Below are positions 8,695-18,300 of a stretch of DNA of 64,000 nucleotides, piece after piece. The notes under the pieces are model-generated. The model ran no database searches. It saw nothing but the letters and a program-made list of their open reading frames with translations, and was not told the origin of the DNA. The stretch comes from Tectiglobus sp963922535 (GTDB lineage Bacteria; Pseudomonadota; Alphaproteobacteria; Rhizobiales; Hyphomicrobiaceae): contig CAWUIN010000001.1 of assembly GCA_963922535.1 (NCBI GenBank), forward strand, positions 1 to 64,000, written 5' to 3'. A program made the translations under genes and the position numbers. The first letter of the stretch is position 1, and every line of letters begins with the position of its first letter.

Positions 8695-8850
8695 ATGTCC
8701 GAACAGACAACAGAAATTATGGCGGAACGGCGGCGACGCCAGAAAACACGGTCAATTGCAATTGCACTGGCTTTATTGGGCCTCGTCGTTCTCTTTTATC
8801 TTGCAACGATTGTTCATCTTGGCGGTAACGTAGCTAATCGACCGATGTAG
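8695..8850 (+). CDS. CtaF/CoxF-type small membrane protein
   Basis: A 51-residue reading frame starting 9 bp after ctaB. It has a short basic N-terminus (MAERRRRQKTRS), one transmembrane helix (about 22-41) and the C-terminal pattern ATIVHLGGNVANRPM. Small proteins of this kind sit between ctaB and ctaG in most rhizobial oxidase operons and are usually annotated CtaF or CoxF. They probably help oxidase assembly, but no biochemical activity is established to my knowledge. Position, size and the C-terminal pattern support the call. Confidence 0.8.
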   Translation: MSEQTTEIMAERRRRQKTRSIAIALALLGLVVLFYLATIVHLGGNVANRPM

Positions 8851-8887
8851 CATAAAGAGAAATAAAGAGAACCTGAGGGATTTAAGA

Positions 8888-9496
8888 ATGCCAGATCAAG
8901 GCACGGCAAAGACACCGCAATTGCAGAATGCAACTCAGCATCGCCGGGTTGCACTGCTGGCTGGCGGCCTGGCAATCTTTATGTTAGCGATGGCGTATGC
9001 GGCTGTACCGCTCTATCAAATTTTTTGCCAGGTCACAGGGTTTGCAGGCACCACGCAGCGCGCCATGGCCGCGCCTGAAACGGTGCTTGAGCGCAGCGTA
9101 ACTATTCGCTTCGACAGCAATGTTACCGGTGGCCTCGGCTGGACATTCAAGCCGGTTGAACCAAGCCTCGATGTCAAGATTGGCGAGAACAGGCTGGCAT
9201 TTTATCGCGCGACCAACCTCTCAAACGTCCCTCTCACTGGTACCGCTTCATTTAACGTAGCCCCAGAAGCAGCTGGCTTCTACTTCAGCAAAATTGAATG
9301 TTTTTGCTTTCAGGAGCAAACCCTGCAACCAGGTGAAACCGTTGAAATGCCGGTGAGTTTTTTTGTTGACCCGGACATTGCCAACGATCCGGATGCACGG
9401 CATCTGACACAGATCACGTTATCTTATACGTTTTATCCTGTCGCGGAAAAGCGTGCAGAACTCACAAAGCCATCACTTGACAGAAAGAAGTCCTGA
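8888..9496 (+). CDS. ctaG: Cytochrome c oxidase assembly protein CtaG (Cox11 family)
   Basis: 202 residues: a short cytoplasmic N-terminus, one transmembrane helix (about 21-41), the conserved AVPLYQIFCQVTGFAGTTQ segment and the Cu(I)-binding CFCF motif (Cys138 and Cys140) within KIECFCFQEQTLQPGE, followed by MPVSFFVDPD. Cox11/CtaG delivers copper to the CuB centre of subunit I from the periplasmic side. The motif and the residues around it are intact. It lies in the operon between ctaF and ctaE, which is its standard position. Confidence 0.96.
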   Translation: MPDQGTAKTPQLQNATQHRRVALLAGGLAIFMLAMAYAAVPLYQIFCQVTGFAGTTQRAMAAPETVLERSVTIRFDSNVTGGLGWTFKPVEPSLDVKIGENRLAFYRATNLSNVPLTGTASFNVAPEAAGFYFSKIECFCFQEQTLQPGETVEMPVSFFVDPDIANDPDARHLTQITLSYTFYPVAEKRAELTKPSLDRKKS

Positions 9497-9557
9497 GAAA
9501 GTTTAAGGCTTTGAGCCAAAGAATTCATGCGTGGACAACAAAAAACGGAGCGGAAAC

Positions 9558-10457
9558 ATGGCTGGCGGCCATCATGTAAAAGAACACGATTATCATCTGG
9601 TTGATCCAAGCCCATGGCCACTTGCCGCGTCTATCGGAGCACTGGTCATCTCGTTTGGCGCCATTATCTGGATGCGTTCCCTTGATGGCGGTGAAGGTTT
9701 GTTCGGTCTGCAAGGATCCTGGCTCTTCTGGCTGGGAGCTATGATCGTTGCAGCAACATGCTTCTTCTGGTGGCGTGATGTTATCCGTGAAGGCGACAAA
9801 GGTGATCACACACCCGTTGTACAGTTACATCTCCGCTATGGAATGATCCTGTTCATCGCGTCTGAAGTAATGTTTTTTGTTGCCTGGTTCTGGGCTTTCT
9901 TTGACGTCGCTTTTTTTCCGTCAGGTCTCTATCAGCCTGAAAACATGCAACAGAGCATAGGCATGGTCGCACGCGACATGTTAACGGGCGGACAATGGCC
10001 ACCTGTTTCCAATGATAACTTCCAGAAGACCTTTGATCCATGGGGCCTTCCGTTTGTGAACACGCTTATCCTGCTGTTATCTGGCACAACAGTGACCTGG
10101 GCACACCACGCGTTGCTCAATGACGATCGTCAAGGCCTCATCTGGGGGCTTGTTTTCACGGTTGCCCTTGGTTTTCTGTTCTCACTGCTGCAGGCGTATG
10201 AATATCTTCATGCCGCATTCAACTATACGGGCCACATCTATGGCGCCACCTTCTTCATGGCAACCGGCTTCCACGGCGCGCATGTTATCATTGGAACGAT
10301 TTTCCTGCTTGTCTGCCTGATACGCGCCATGCGAGGCCACTTCACATCGACTGACCACTTTGGTTTTGAAGCTGCAGCCTGGTACTGGCACTTTGTTGAT
10401 GTCGTCTGGTTATTCTTGTTTGCCTCAATCTATGTTTGGGCGGCCGGTACTCATTAA
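9558..10457 (+). CDS. ctaE: Cytochrome c oxidase subunit III
   Basis: 299 residues from ATG 9558, preceded by GGAG at 9547-9550 and giving the family start MAGGHHVKEHDYHLVDPSPWP; an upstream in-frame GTG at 9531 is less likely. About seven transmembrane helices; typical segments are RYGMILFIASEVMFFVAWFWAFF, TTVTWAHHAL and WYWHFVDVVWLFLF near the C-terminus. Subunit III stabilises the oxidase core and supports proton uptake into the D-channel. A strong hairpin terminator follows 54 bp after the stop. The DUF983 gene often found between ctaE and surf1 in relatives is absent. Confidence 0.96.
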   Translation: MAGGHHVKEHDYHLVDPSPWPLAASIGALVISFGAIIWMRSLDGGEGLFGLQGSWLFWLGAMIVAATCFFWWRDVIREGDKGDHTPVVQLHLRYGMILFIASEVMFFVAWFWAFFDVAFFPSGLYQPENMQQSIGMVARDMLTGGQWPPVSNDNFQKTFDPWGLPFVNTLILLLSGTTVTWAHHALLNDDRQGLIWGLVFTVALGFLFSLLQAYEYLHAAFNYTGHIYGATFFMATGFHGAHVIIGTIFLLVCLIRAMRGHFTSTDHFGFEAAAWYWHFVDVVWLFLFASIYVWAAGTH

Positions 10458-10511
10458 ACTTAAGCAAGCTGTTGCGGCATAAAGGCCTGGGGCTTGCCAT
10501 AAGTTAAAGCG

Positions 10512-10541
10512 CGGGCGGTTGTTCACCGCCCGTTGTTATTT
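10512..10541 (+). terminator. Rho-independent terminator after ctaE
   Basis: Perfect 8-bp GC-rich stem (CGGGCGGT / ACCGCCCG, 10512-10519 and 10525-10532) with a 5-base loop, followed by the T-rich tail TTGTTATTT. It sits after ctaE and before surf1, so the SURF1 gene may be partly uncoupled from the oxidase structural genes. Confidence 0.75.
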
Positions 10542-10598
10542 ATCCTGCAAGCCGCCTGTACGACGAGAGGCTCTCTGAACTAACCTAGAAATCTGCTG

Positions 10599-11423
10599 AT
10601 GACGGGCCCTTGCCAGCGGTTCAGGCGCATAACGAGAGGAGCCGGTGGAAATTTGCAAAATTTTATTTTGCCATTCCGACAGATGCGTATTGCAGGGCCG
10701 ACGCTATTTGCCTTGCCTGCCATAGTTGTGCTTATTTTGCTCGGCTCCTGGCAATGGCAGCGCAAAACCTGGAAGGAAGGGCTGTTACAGCAACTACAGG
10801 CTGCGCAAGAAGCTGAGCCGTCGACCTTATCATCTTTGCTTGCCTTCAAAGAACCTGATGCAATCCGCTTTCGCCGGATGCGCCTGGCCGGCAGCTTTTT
10901 GCACGATCATGAAATTCACATGTGGCTGCCAGGCGAAAAAGGCTCTGCCTGGCGTATTATTACGCCATTGAAGTTAGATGCGTTTACCAGAAAAAGTGCT
11001 GGAATGCCGTCTCATGTTCTGGTCATTCGCGGTGTCGTCGACGATGCGCACAAGTCACGTGCGACCAGGCCGGAAGAGCGGCAGTCAGAATCGCAAGTGT
11101 CTTTGACTGCGCGCGTGCGTTTTGATAGCAGCAATTGGGCAACGCCTGAACCTAACCGCGAAAAAAACAGATGGTATGCGCTGGATAACGGCAAAATGGC
11201 AGCCGCGCTGACGGCGCATCTGCCATCCGCCCAAGTCGCTCCTTTTTTTGCTGAATCTGAAGTTGTAACGGCACCACTGCCTGGACCACAGCCCAATCTG
11301 CAGCAGTTGACCTTGCGTAACCGCCATCTCGAATATGCGTTAACGTGGTGGGGCTTAGCGCTGACGCTGCTTGGCGTTTACGCTGCATTTGTCTGCAGCC
11401 GGCTCCGTCAGCCAGAACGTTGA
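10599..11423 (+). CDS. SURF1 family cytochrome oxidase assembly protein
   Basis: 274 residues with two flanking transmembrane helices (about 30-50 and 245-265) around a periplasmic domain. The family opening (LLGSWQWQRKTWKEGLL), the FRRMRLAGSFLHDHEI segment and the closing NRHLEYALTWWGLALTLLGVYA are all present. SURF1 proteins assist heme a insertion into subunit I. The upstream ATG at 10599 gives a long N-terminus; ATG 10683 (MRIAGPTLF) is the alternative, and neither has a strong ribosome-binding site. It follows the ctaE terminator, so it may use its own promoter. Confidence 0.9.
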   Translation: MTGPCQRFRRITRGAGGNLQNFILPFRQMRIAGPTLFALPAIVVLILLGSWQWQRKTWKEGLLQQLQAAQEAEPSTLSSLLAFKEPDAIRFRRMRLAGSFLHDHEIHMWLPGEKGSAWRIITPLKLDAFTRKSAGMPSHVLVIRGVVDDAHKSRATRPEERQSESQVSLTARVRFDSSNWATPEPNREKNRWYALDNGKMAAALTAHLPSAQVAPFFAESEVVTAPLPGPQPNLQQLTLRNRHLEYALTWWGLALTLLGVYAAFVCSRLRQPER

Positions 11424-11626
11424 ACCTTTCGTTTCTGGTAGCCTGCCCGCCGCTCGCGCATACATGAAACTGAAGAGGAGGTTGCGGTAATATTACAACG
11501 TTTCTTGGTCTGTTTATTTTTAGTATAAGAGTGCCATCAAATACGATTCCATTGGCCAGCAGCAGGATAAGATCAGACCGGCAAACCACTTCAACTTCAT
11601 GTAAAGTTGTCATGGGCCGTCAAACC

Positions 11627-11670
11627 CTAGTGGTCTGTATCCCGACATTTTAAGTGATACAGACCACTAG
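11627..11670. repeat. 44-bp inverted repeat with 15-bp perfect arms
   Basis: Left arm CTAGTGGTCTGTATC (11627-11641) and right arm GATACAGACCACTAG (11656-11670) are exact reverse complements around a 14-base centre. Nineteen of 20 bases from the right half (11651-11670) recur at 19369-19388 across the stop codon of the ClC gene, so it behaves as a dispersed repeat rather than a single operator. Confidence 0.75.
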
Positions 11671-11722
11671 CTTGTTTATAACTGCCACGATCTGGCTGGA
11701 TATCCACGCAAATACGCCCATA

Positions 11723-11750
11723 CAGTAAATATTGTCCACAATATTTACTG
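11723..11750. repeat. 28-bp AT-rich palindrome upstream of thrC
   Basis: CAGTAAATATTG (11723-11734), spacer TCCA, CAATATTTACTG (11739-11750): 12-base perfect arms about 105 bp before the thrC start. It could be an operator dyad or a hairpin. There is no T-run behind it on either strand that would make it a clear terminator. Confidence 0.6.
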
Positions 11751-11856
11751 GTATCTGGCAATTCATATAGTGCCGTTGTACATCGAAGACTATTTCAGTC
11801 TGTATCGTTAAGAATGACAGTTCAGTAAGTTGACTAAACGTTCCGTGTGAGGTTTC

Positions 11857-13254
11857 GTGAAATACATCTCCACCAGAGGTACGGCCCCCATCTTAGGGTT
11901 TGAAGATGTGCTGCTAACCGGCCTTGCCAGCGATGGCGGCCTTTACGTCCCGGAGAACTGGCCGCAGGTGTCGCCAGCAGCAATTGCCGGCTTCGCCGGG
12001 AAACCTTATCGTGACGTCGCAATTGAAGTTATTTGGCCATATACGGGCGGCGCAATCGCCCGCGCTGACTTCGAGGAGATGGTCTCCGCCGCATACACGG
12101 CATTTGAGCATCCTGCCGTAACGCCGTTGGTACAGATTGCTGAAAACAGATGGGTGTTGGAGCTTTTTCACGGCCCCACACTGGCCTTTAAAGACATCGC
12201 AATGCAGTTGCTGGCGCTAATCATGGATTACATCCTTGCCAGGCGCGCAGAGCACTCCACAATCGTTGTCGCGACGTCTGGCGATACAGGCGGGGCTGCC
12301 GTCGAAGCTTTTCGAGGACGTGAGCGGATCGATTTAGTCATTCTTTATCCAGCCGGCCGTGTGTCCGACGTACAGCGCCGTATGATGACAACAACGGGCG
12401 AAGCAAACATCCATGCGCTTGAAGTAGACGGCACATTCGATGACTGTCAAGCGCTGGTTAAGGCAATGTTCACCGATTGCAATTTTCGCGATACCGTGAA
12501 ACTTTCCGGCGTTAACTCAATCAATTGGGCACGGATCGTGCCGCAAATTACCTATTATTTCTACGCAGCCGCCAATCTTGGAGCGCCCTACCGACCTGTC
12601 TCATTTACGGTTCCGACGGGTAATTTCGGCGATATTTTTGCCGGATACGCCGCCCAACGTATGAACTTAGCCGTTGAAAAGCTGATTATTGCTTCCAACG
12701 ACAATGACATCCTTCCACGCACGCTTGCCAGTGGGATTTATGAAAAGCGCGCAGTCAAAGCAACAACATCACCGTCCATGGACATCCAGGTGTCGTCAAA
12801 TTTCGAGCGTTTGCTGTTTGAAGTGCAATCACGCGATGCAGCCAGGGTAAGGGCGCAAATGGCATCGCTTGCACAATCTGGCCGATTTGAAGTGGTTGGT
12901 GGCGCACATATCCTACAGAAGATTTTCGCCGCGACGACAGCAAACGAAAGCGATGTTGCCCGGTCCATACGTCAAACAATGGCAAGCAGCGGATACATAC
13001 TTGATCCGCACACCGCATGCGGTGTTTTTGCTGCAGAGCAAAATCCATCGGCTGGCTCTGCCGCAGATGTCGTTCTCGCGACAGCCCATCCGGCGAAATT
13101 CCCGGATGCAATGCGTGAGATTGCTGGACATAATGCTGAGCTGCCAACAAGGCTGGCACATCTTATGACTGCCAAGGAGCATACAACGCCAATCGCCAAC
13201 GATCTATCTGCCGTCCAGGGTTATATCCGCTCGCATTCGCGCGTACTTCGCTGA
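11857..13254 (+). CDS. thrC: Threonine synthase
   Basis: 465 residues from a GTG start giving the family opening MKYISTRGTAPILGFEDVLLTGLASDGGLYVP. It is a fold type II PLP enzyme; the cofactor Lys is K112 in GPTLAFKD, with the phosphate-binding SGDTGGAAVEAFRG stretch and SVNSINWAR-like SGVNSINWARIVPQ downstream. It converts O-phosphohomoserine to threonine. The full length matches the long (yeast/E. coli-type) class. An M16 peptidase gene starts 3 bp after its stop, so the two genes are one transcription unit, an order shared by many Hyphomicrobiales. Confidence 0.96.
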   Translation: MKYISTRGTAPILGFEDVLLTGLASDGGLYVPENWPQVSPAAIAGFAGKPYRDVAIEVIWPYTGGAIARADFEEMVSAAYTAFEHPAVTPLVQIAENRWVLELFHGPTLAFKDIAMQLLALIMDYILARRAEHSTIVVATSGDTGGAAVEAFRGRERIDLVILYPAGRVSDVQRRMMTTTGEANIHALEVDGTFDDCQALVKAMFTDCNFRDTVKLSGVNSINWARIVPQITYYFYAAANLGAPYRPVSFTVPTGNFGDIFAGYAAQRMNLAVEKLIIASNDNDILPRTLASGIYEKRAVKATTSPSMDIQVSSNFERLLFEVQSRDAARVRAQMASLAQSGRFEVVGGAHILQKIFAATTANESDVARSIRQTMASSGYILDPHTACGVFAAEQNPSAGSAADVVLATAHPAKFPDAMREIAGHNAELPTRLAHLMTAKEHTTPIANDLSAVQGYIRSHSRVLR

Positions 13255-13257
13255 GGA

Positions 13258-14532
13258 ATGTCAATGACAGTTCAACTGACCACGTTTGAAAATGGCCTGC
13301 GCGTCGTGACCCAGGACATGCCGCATTTACACTCCGCATTAATTGGCGTTTGGGTGGGTGTAGGGGCCCGTGATGAAAGCAAATCGGAACACGGTATCTG
13401 CCATCTTCTGGAACATATGGCGTTTAAGGGGACAAAGACGCGTTCTGCTAGGCAAATTGCAGAAGAGATTGAGCAGGTTGGAGGCGATATGAACGCCGCC
13501 ACGGGCCTTGAGATGACCGCTTATTATGTACGTCTCCTGAAAGAAGATGTGCCTTTAGGCATCGATATCCTTGGAGATATCCTGCAAAATTCGACATTCG
13601 ACGCGCAAGAGCTGGCCCTTGAGAAAGATGTAATTCTACAGGAAATAGCCGCAATTGAGGATGCACCGGATGAGATCGCCTACGATCTCGCTCTTGCAGC
13701 CGCCTTTTCAGGGCAAAGTGTGGGGCGACCGATTATCGGCACGCCGGACAGCGTAAAAGCAATTCAATCCGCCGATCTTACATCGCATTTGCAAAACCGC
13801 TATACCCCGAACAGCATGATTGTCTGCGCCGCCGGCGCGGTGGATCACGATACAATCGTCCGCCTTGTCACAGCCCAATTTGGCGGACATAGCTCAAGCA
13901 CATTAGAAAATACATCCAAAGCAAATTTCATCGGCGGTGCAAGGGCCTCGCCTAAAGGTTTTGAGCAATGCCACGTTGTTATTGGTTTTCCGGCCCCTTC
14001 CTATCGTGATGCGCATTACATGGAAGCACAGGTATTTTCAGGCCTGCTCGGAGGCGGCATGTCCTCACGTTTATTCCAGGAAGCGCGGGAAAGCCGCGGT
14101 CTTTGCTATGCCATATACTCAGCGGCCTGGGGATTACGAGACGGCGGCATTTTCAGTATTCATGCTGCAACCGGGCAAGAGGTTTTGGGCGAACTGGCGA
14201 ACGTTGTCGCTGACGAAATCCGCAATTGCGCCAGTGGCGGCTTAACGGAACAGGAGGTGTCGCGGGCAAAGGCGCAATTGCGCGCAGGTCTGTTGATGAG
14301 CCTGGAAAGCTCATCCGCGCGGGCGGAACAAATGGCGCGTCAGCTGTTGTCCGTCGGCCGCATTGTTGAAATCGATGAACTCATTGCACGCATTGACAGT
14401 GTAACTATAGCCGGGTTGAGGACATTTGCCGGCAATCTCCTCACGCATGGCCAGCCTGCTGTTTCCGTTGTCGGGGCGGGCCAACATTCCCAAAAGATGG
14501 CCGATCAAACGCTGCAATTGTTCGTCTGCTAG
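13258..14532 (+). CDS. M16 family zinc metallopeptidase (processing-peptidase-like)
   Basis: 424 residues. The inverted zinc motif HLLEH is at 49-53, followed by FKGT and a conserved acidic helix; the third ligand is probably the Glu near 129 in VILQEI. The C-terminal half has the second M16 domain (YMEAQVFSGLLGGGMSSRLFQEARESRGLCY). This is the length and layout of alphaproteobacterial PepR/MPP-like single-chain peptidases related to mitochondrial processing peptidase. Substrates in bacteria are not well defined. The gene follows thrC by 3 bp. A 101-bp palindromic repeat starts 12 bp after the stop. Confidence 0.93.
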   Translation: MSMTVQLTTFENGLRVVTQDMPHLHSALIGVWVGVGARDESKSEHGICHLLEHMAFKGTKTRSARQIAEEIEQVGGDMNAATGLEMTAYYVRLLKEDVPLGIDILGDILQNSTFDAQELALEKDVILQEIAAIEDAPDEIAYDLALAAAFSGQSVGRPIIGTPDSVKAIQSADLTSHLQNRYTPNSMIVCAAGAVDHDTIVRLVTAQFGGHSSSTLENTSKANFIGGARASPKGFEQCHVVIGFPAPSYRDAHYMEAQVFSGLLGGGMSSRLFQEARESRGLCYAIYSAAWGLRDGGIFSIHAATGQEVLGELANVVADEIRNCASGGLTEQEVSRAKAQLRAGLLMSLESSSARAEQMARQLLSVGRIVEIDELIARIDSVTIAGLRTFAGNLLTHGQPAVSVVGAGQHSQKMADQTLQLFVC

Positions 14533-14543
14533 GCCCTGTCTTA

Positions 14544-14644
14544 AGGGCGCCCGGCAAAACAAAAACTTTAATTTTCTGAGCTAAACCCGCATATCGCGGG
14601 CCACTTACTATCAAAATAGAAGCGTTTATTTTGGTAAGCGCTCT
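14544..14644 (-). repeat. 101-bp palindromic intergenic element, copy A
   Basis: 32-base left arm (14544-14575), 37-base centre, 32-base right arm (14613-14644). The same 32-37-32 layout and an alignable centre occur at 53305-53405, where this copy matches the reverse complement. The arms here have diverged: one carries AAAACAAAAACTTTAA where the other still reads AAGCGTTTATTTTG. It sits between the M16 peptidase and GNAT genes and contains no reading frame. Confidence 0.8.
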
Positions 14645-14742
14645 TAGCATACTTTCAGTTCGATGCTTGCAGTAAAAGCATATCTGCACCCTGATGGATG
14701 GTTGGACGTAACAAATAACAACAAGCCCTGAGGAATAGCGGC

Positions 14743-15348
14743 ATGGCATTTCTGCGATCAGCGCTGGTTTCAGAGGAAACGCCGGTTTTACGGGGACAAG
14801 GCCTCACTCTACGCGTGCCAAGCCTGAACGATTACGGTCAGTGGGCCGAGCTACGTGCAATCAGCCGCGAGCATTTACGTCCCTGGGAGCCCGAATGGGC
14901 ACGGGATGAGCTGAGCCAGGCTACTTTCCGTCGGCGCGTTCGCCATTACCAGAAAGATTTACGGGAAGAAAACAGCTATGCGTTCCTCATTATTGATACG
15001 CAGTCGAACACGCTCGTTGGCGGCGTAACGCTGTTCAACATCAGGCGTGGCGTAACGCAGTCCGTTTCGATTGGTTATTGGATCGGGCTGCCACACACAC
15101 GACAGGGGTATATGACACGGGCAGTTTGCCTGGTTGCGGATTTTGTCTTCAAAACACTGCATTTGCATCGTCTGGAAGCAGCCTGTCTGGCGACCAACAC
15201 AGGATCGATCGCCGTATTGAGGAAAAATGGTTTTCGGCACGAGGGCTTGGCACGTAAGTATCTTAAAATAAATGGAAAATGGCAAGATCATATTCTGTTT
15301 GCCTTGCTCGATGAAGATTATCACAGGATGGGGTTTGGCGGGGAATGA
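14743..15348 (+). CDS. GNAT N-acetyltransferase, RimJ/RimL-like
   Basis: 201 residues. The GNAT core is visible: LTLRVPSLNDYGQWAELRA, the motif A region with SIGYWIGLPHTRQGYMTRAV (acetyl-CoA loop Q/RxxGxx type), and LHRLEAACLATNTGSIAVLRKNGFRHEGLARKYLKINGKWQDHILFALL, which is characteristic of RimJ-type ribosomal protein N-terminal acetyltransferases. The substrate cannot be assigned from sequence. Its stop overlaps the start of the following EAL gene by 4 bp (ATGA), implying coupled translation. The same gene pair follows thrC and the M16 peptidase in related genera. Confidence 0.9.
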   Translation: MAFLRSALVSEETPVLRGQGLTLRVPSLNDYGQWAELRAISREHLRPWEPEWARDELSQATFRRRVRHYQKDLREENSYAFLIIDTQSNTLVGGVTLFNIRRGVTQSVSIGYWIGLPHTRQGYMTRAVCLVADFVFKTLHLHRLEAACLATNTGSIAVLRKNGFRHEGLARKYLKINGKWQDHILFALLDEDYHRMGFGGE

Positions 15349-18300
15349 AGTGGTGTGGACAAATACTGGCTTTTCCGGTTGTTGTTCTTTTAAGTGCGGC
15401 GCTCACTCTTATTGCTGGCGCTGCCCGGCTTGAAGCGCAGGATCTTAAGGCCATCAAACTGGAAGAAGGTCAACAGCGTCTTGCGATTGTCGCTAAATCC
15501 CTTGTTTTCGATGGCCAGGGCGACAATTTCAGGGTCAACACAGCAGCAGATGCCGATGGTATTCGCCGCCTCATGTCTGTTCGTGCACAACAGCGTGGCA
15601 GCAATCCGACGTGGCTTGTCTTCGCATTAGATAACACAACTGAAAAGCCCATTACACGCTGGCTTACTGCCGCACGCTATGACATTATCGGCTCAGGCCT
15701 TATATGGCCGGATCTTGATTCTGACCGCATCCGTGCGATTACGCCTTCGGTTGGCTTTATCCCGCAGAAAATTGACAATGAACGTGCCGATATCTTCCAG
15801 ATTACAATACCACCCGGGCAAATCGTTACCTTTGTTGCAGAACTGGCGGCGCCACGTGTCGCGCGGATTGATCTGTGGGAACCGGTAAAATATGAACTTT
15901 ACATCCGCGACCGGCGCTTGTTCAACGGCATTATGCTCGGCATTACCGGTCTGCTTGGGGTCTTTCTCACGGCGCTTTTTGCAGCCAATCATAAGGCAAT
16001 GTTCCCAAGTGCGGCGCTGGTTGCCTGGTGTGTTCTGGCCTATCTATGCGTGGATTTTGGTTTCTGGCACAAGCTTTTGCAGCTGAATTCCGAAGATAAT
16101 GCGATTTACCGTGCGGCCACCGAGGCCGCCATGGCTGCCAGCCTTGCGATATTCCTTTATACATTTTTGAGACTAGGCTCCTGGCATGGCTTTGCACGCA
16201 TGCTGGCGCTGGTTTGGATTGTAGCAGCATTAACGCTTGTTTTCGTCGCGGTGCTCGATCCGCGCCTTGCATCGACTTTTGCGCGCCTTTCATTTTTGGG
16301 CCTTGGCGCCGCAGGTGGTCTGGTGATGCTTTTCTTTGCCATTCGCGGCCAGGACCGTGCGCTTTCTCTCATTCCGACCTGGCTCTTGTTTCTTGTTTGG
16401 CTGTTTGGAGCTGCATCAACGCTTAACGGCCAACTCAACGGTGATATAGTTGTTTCAAGTCTGGTTGCTGGTTTGACCCTGGTGGTTGTTTTACTTGGCT
16501 TTACCGTGACGCAATTTGCGTTTGGCAGTAGGGAGCAGCTTTATGCTGCCGACCCGAATGAGCAAAGCCTTCGCTCATTGGCAGTTGACGGTGCAGGAGC
16601 TGCTGTCTGGGATTGGAATGCGCGGCGCGAGGAAATCAAAATATCACCAATTATCGAGGCATCTCTTGGTCTTAACCTGGGGGAATTATCGAGTAAGGTT
16701 GATGACTTTTTAAAACACGTGCATCCAGCCGATCAGGAACGGTTCCGCTTGCAGCTGGCTTCGGTTCAGGAGCACGGCGAAGGCGTGATCAGAACCGATC
16801 TTCGCATGCGTCATAATGATAATTCCTATCGCTGGTTCAATTTGGAAGCTGCCAGCATTCCCACAATTGATCGCCGTTCGCTTCGTTGTATTGGACTGAT
16901 GCGCGACATCACGGATATCAAAAGAACGCAGGCCCGGCTTATGTACGATGCTATCTATGACAATCTGACAGGCCTGCCCAATCAGGAGCTGTTTCTCGAT
17001 CGACTGGTTGTAACGATCAGCCGTGCCAAACACGAACGAAACATCCAGCCAAAAGTGATCTGTATCGACATTGATAAAGTTAAAAATGTTAATACGGAAT
17101 ATGGTCCCATCGTTGGTGACAGCCTTTTGCTGACACTCGCAAAGCGCCTGCGCAACCACATTAGTAACAGCGATACGCTTGCTCGAATTGGTGACGAGCG
17201 GTTCGCAATTCTGACGCTTTCCAGGCATACCGCTGGCGAATTACAACGACTGGCCGATGATATCTATCGTTCGATTCGCACACCCATCAACATTGCCGGC
17301 CACAACGTTGTTCTCAGCGGTGCTGTAGGTATCGCGGTTTATGATGGCCATGCCAAGCCCGAAACCGAAGACAATGAGCTTCTCAAGGAAGCTGAAATCG
17401 CAATGTATCGTGCAAAGCGCCAGGCAAACGGTCAGGCTGTTCTGTTCCGCCCGGAGATGCGCAACGCACAGGACGATCGCGCCATACTTGCGCGGGAACT
17501 GAAGGAGGCGCTGGAGCACAAACAGCTCAAACTACTGTTTCAACCCGTTATTCATTTGCCGCGTGAGGAATTGTCAGGTTTTGAGGCACTTTTGCACTGG
17601 CAGCATCCCAAGCGTGGGCTGCTCGGGCCGGGTGAGTTTATCTCAATCGCCGAAGATAACGGTCTGGTCGTACAGCTGGGAAGCTACGCCATTGTGCAGG
17701 CCGTGGAGCAGATTGCCAAATGGCACAAGGAATTGCCGCGGACGACGAACCCACTTTTCGTCAGCATCAACATTTCAAGCCGGCAGCTCCTGCGTCCGGA
17801 ACTCATACAGGAAATCCGCCATATCGTTGGGCGCAGCATTGTGCCTGACGGTGTTCTGCGTCTGGAGATTGCTGAACCGCTGGTCATGGAAAATCCAGAA
17901 CAGGCAAATGAAATGCTTGAATCCATGGTACAGGCCGGGGCACGGCTATCGCTGGATGATTTTGGTACGGGCTATTCTTCTCTGACGTATTTGCAGCGGT
18001 TTCCTTTCGATACGATTAAAATTGATCGTGACCTTGTTGTTGCAAGCGGAGGATCGGACGCAGGCGCGGAAATTGTTCGTTCAATTGTGGCACTTGCCCG
18101 CGAACTAGGAAAACAGGTGGTTGCAGAAGGCGTTGAGGATGCGGAGGATGCCAGCTTCCTACGTTCAATCGGATGTGAATATGCACAAGGGTTCTATTAC
18201 GGCGATCCAATGCGGGAACAAGACGTTTCCAATATGCTCAAAATTGTTCGAAAGTCTGAACGTAAACTTCGCCGCAGCGGTTTCTTCCGGCCGAAATCCG

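Larger units (their letters stand above)
11424..11856. other. Intergenic region between surf1 and thrC with two palindromes
   Basis: No gene is evident. The region carries a 44-bp inverted repeat at 11627-11670 and a second, AT-rich one at 11723-11750, listed separately. In many relatives ispH, thrB and rnhA follow surf1; here there is only non-coding sequence, which suggests rearrangement at this point. Confidence 0.5.
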
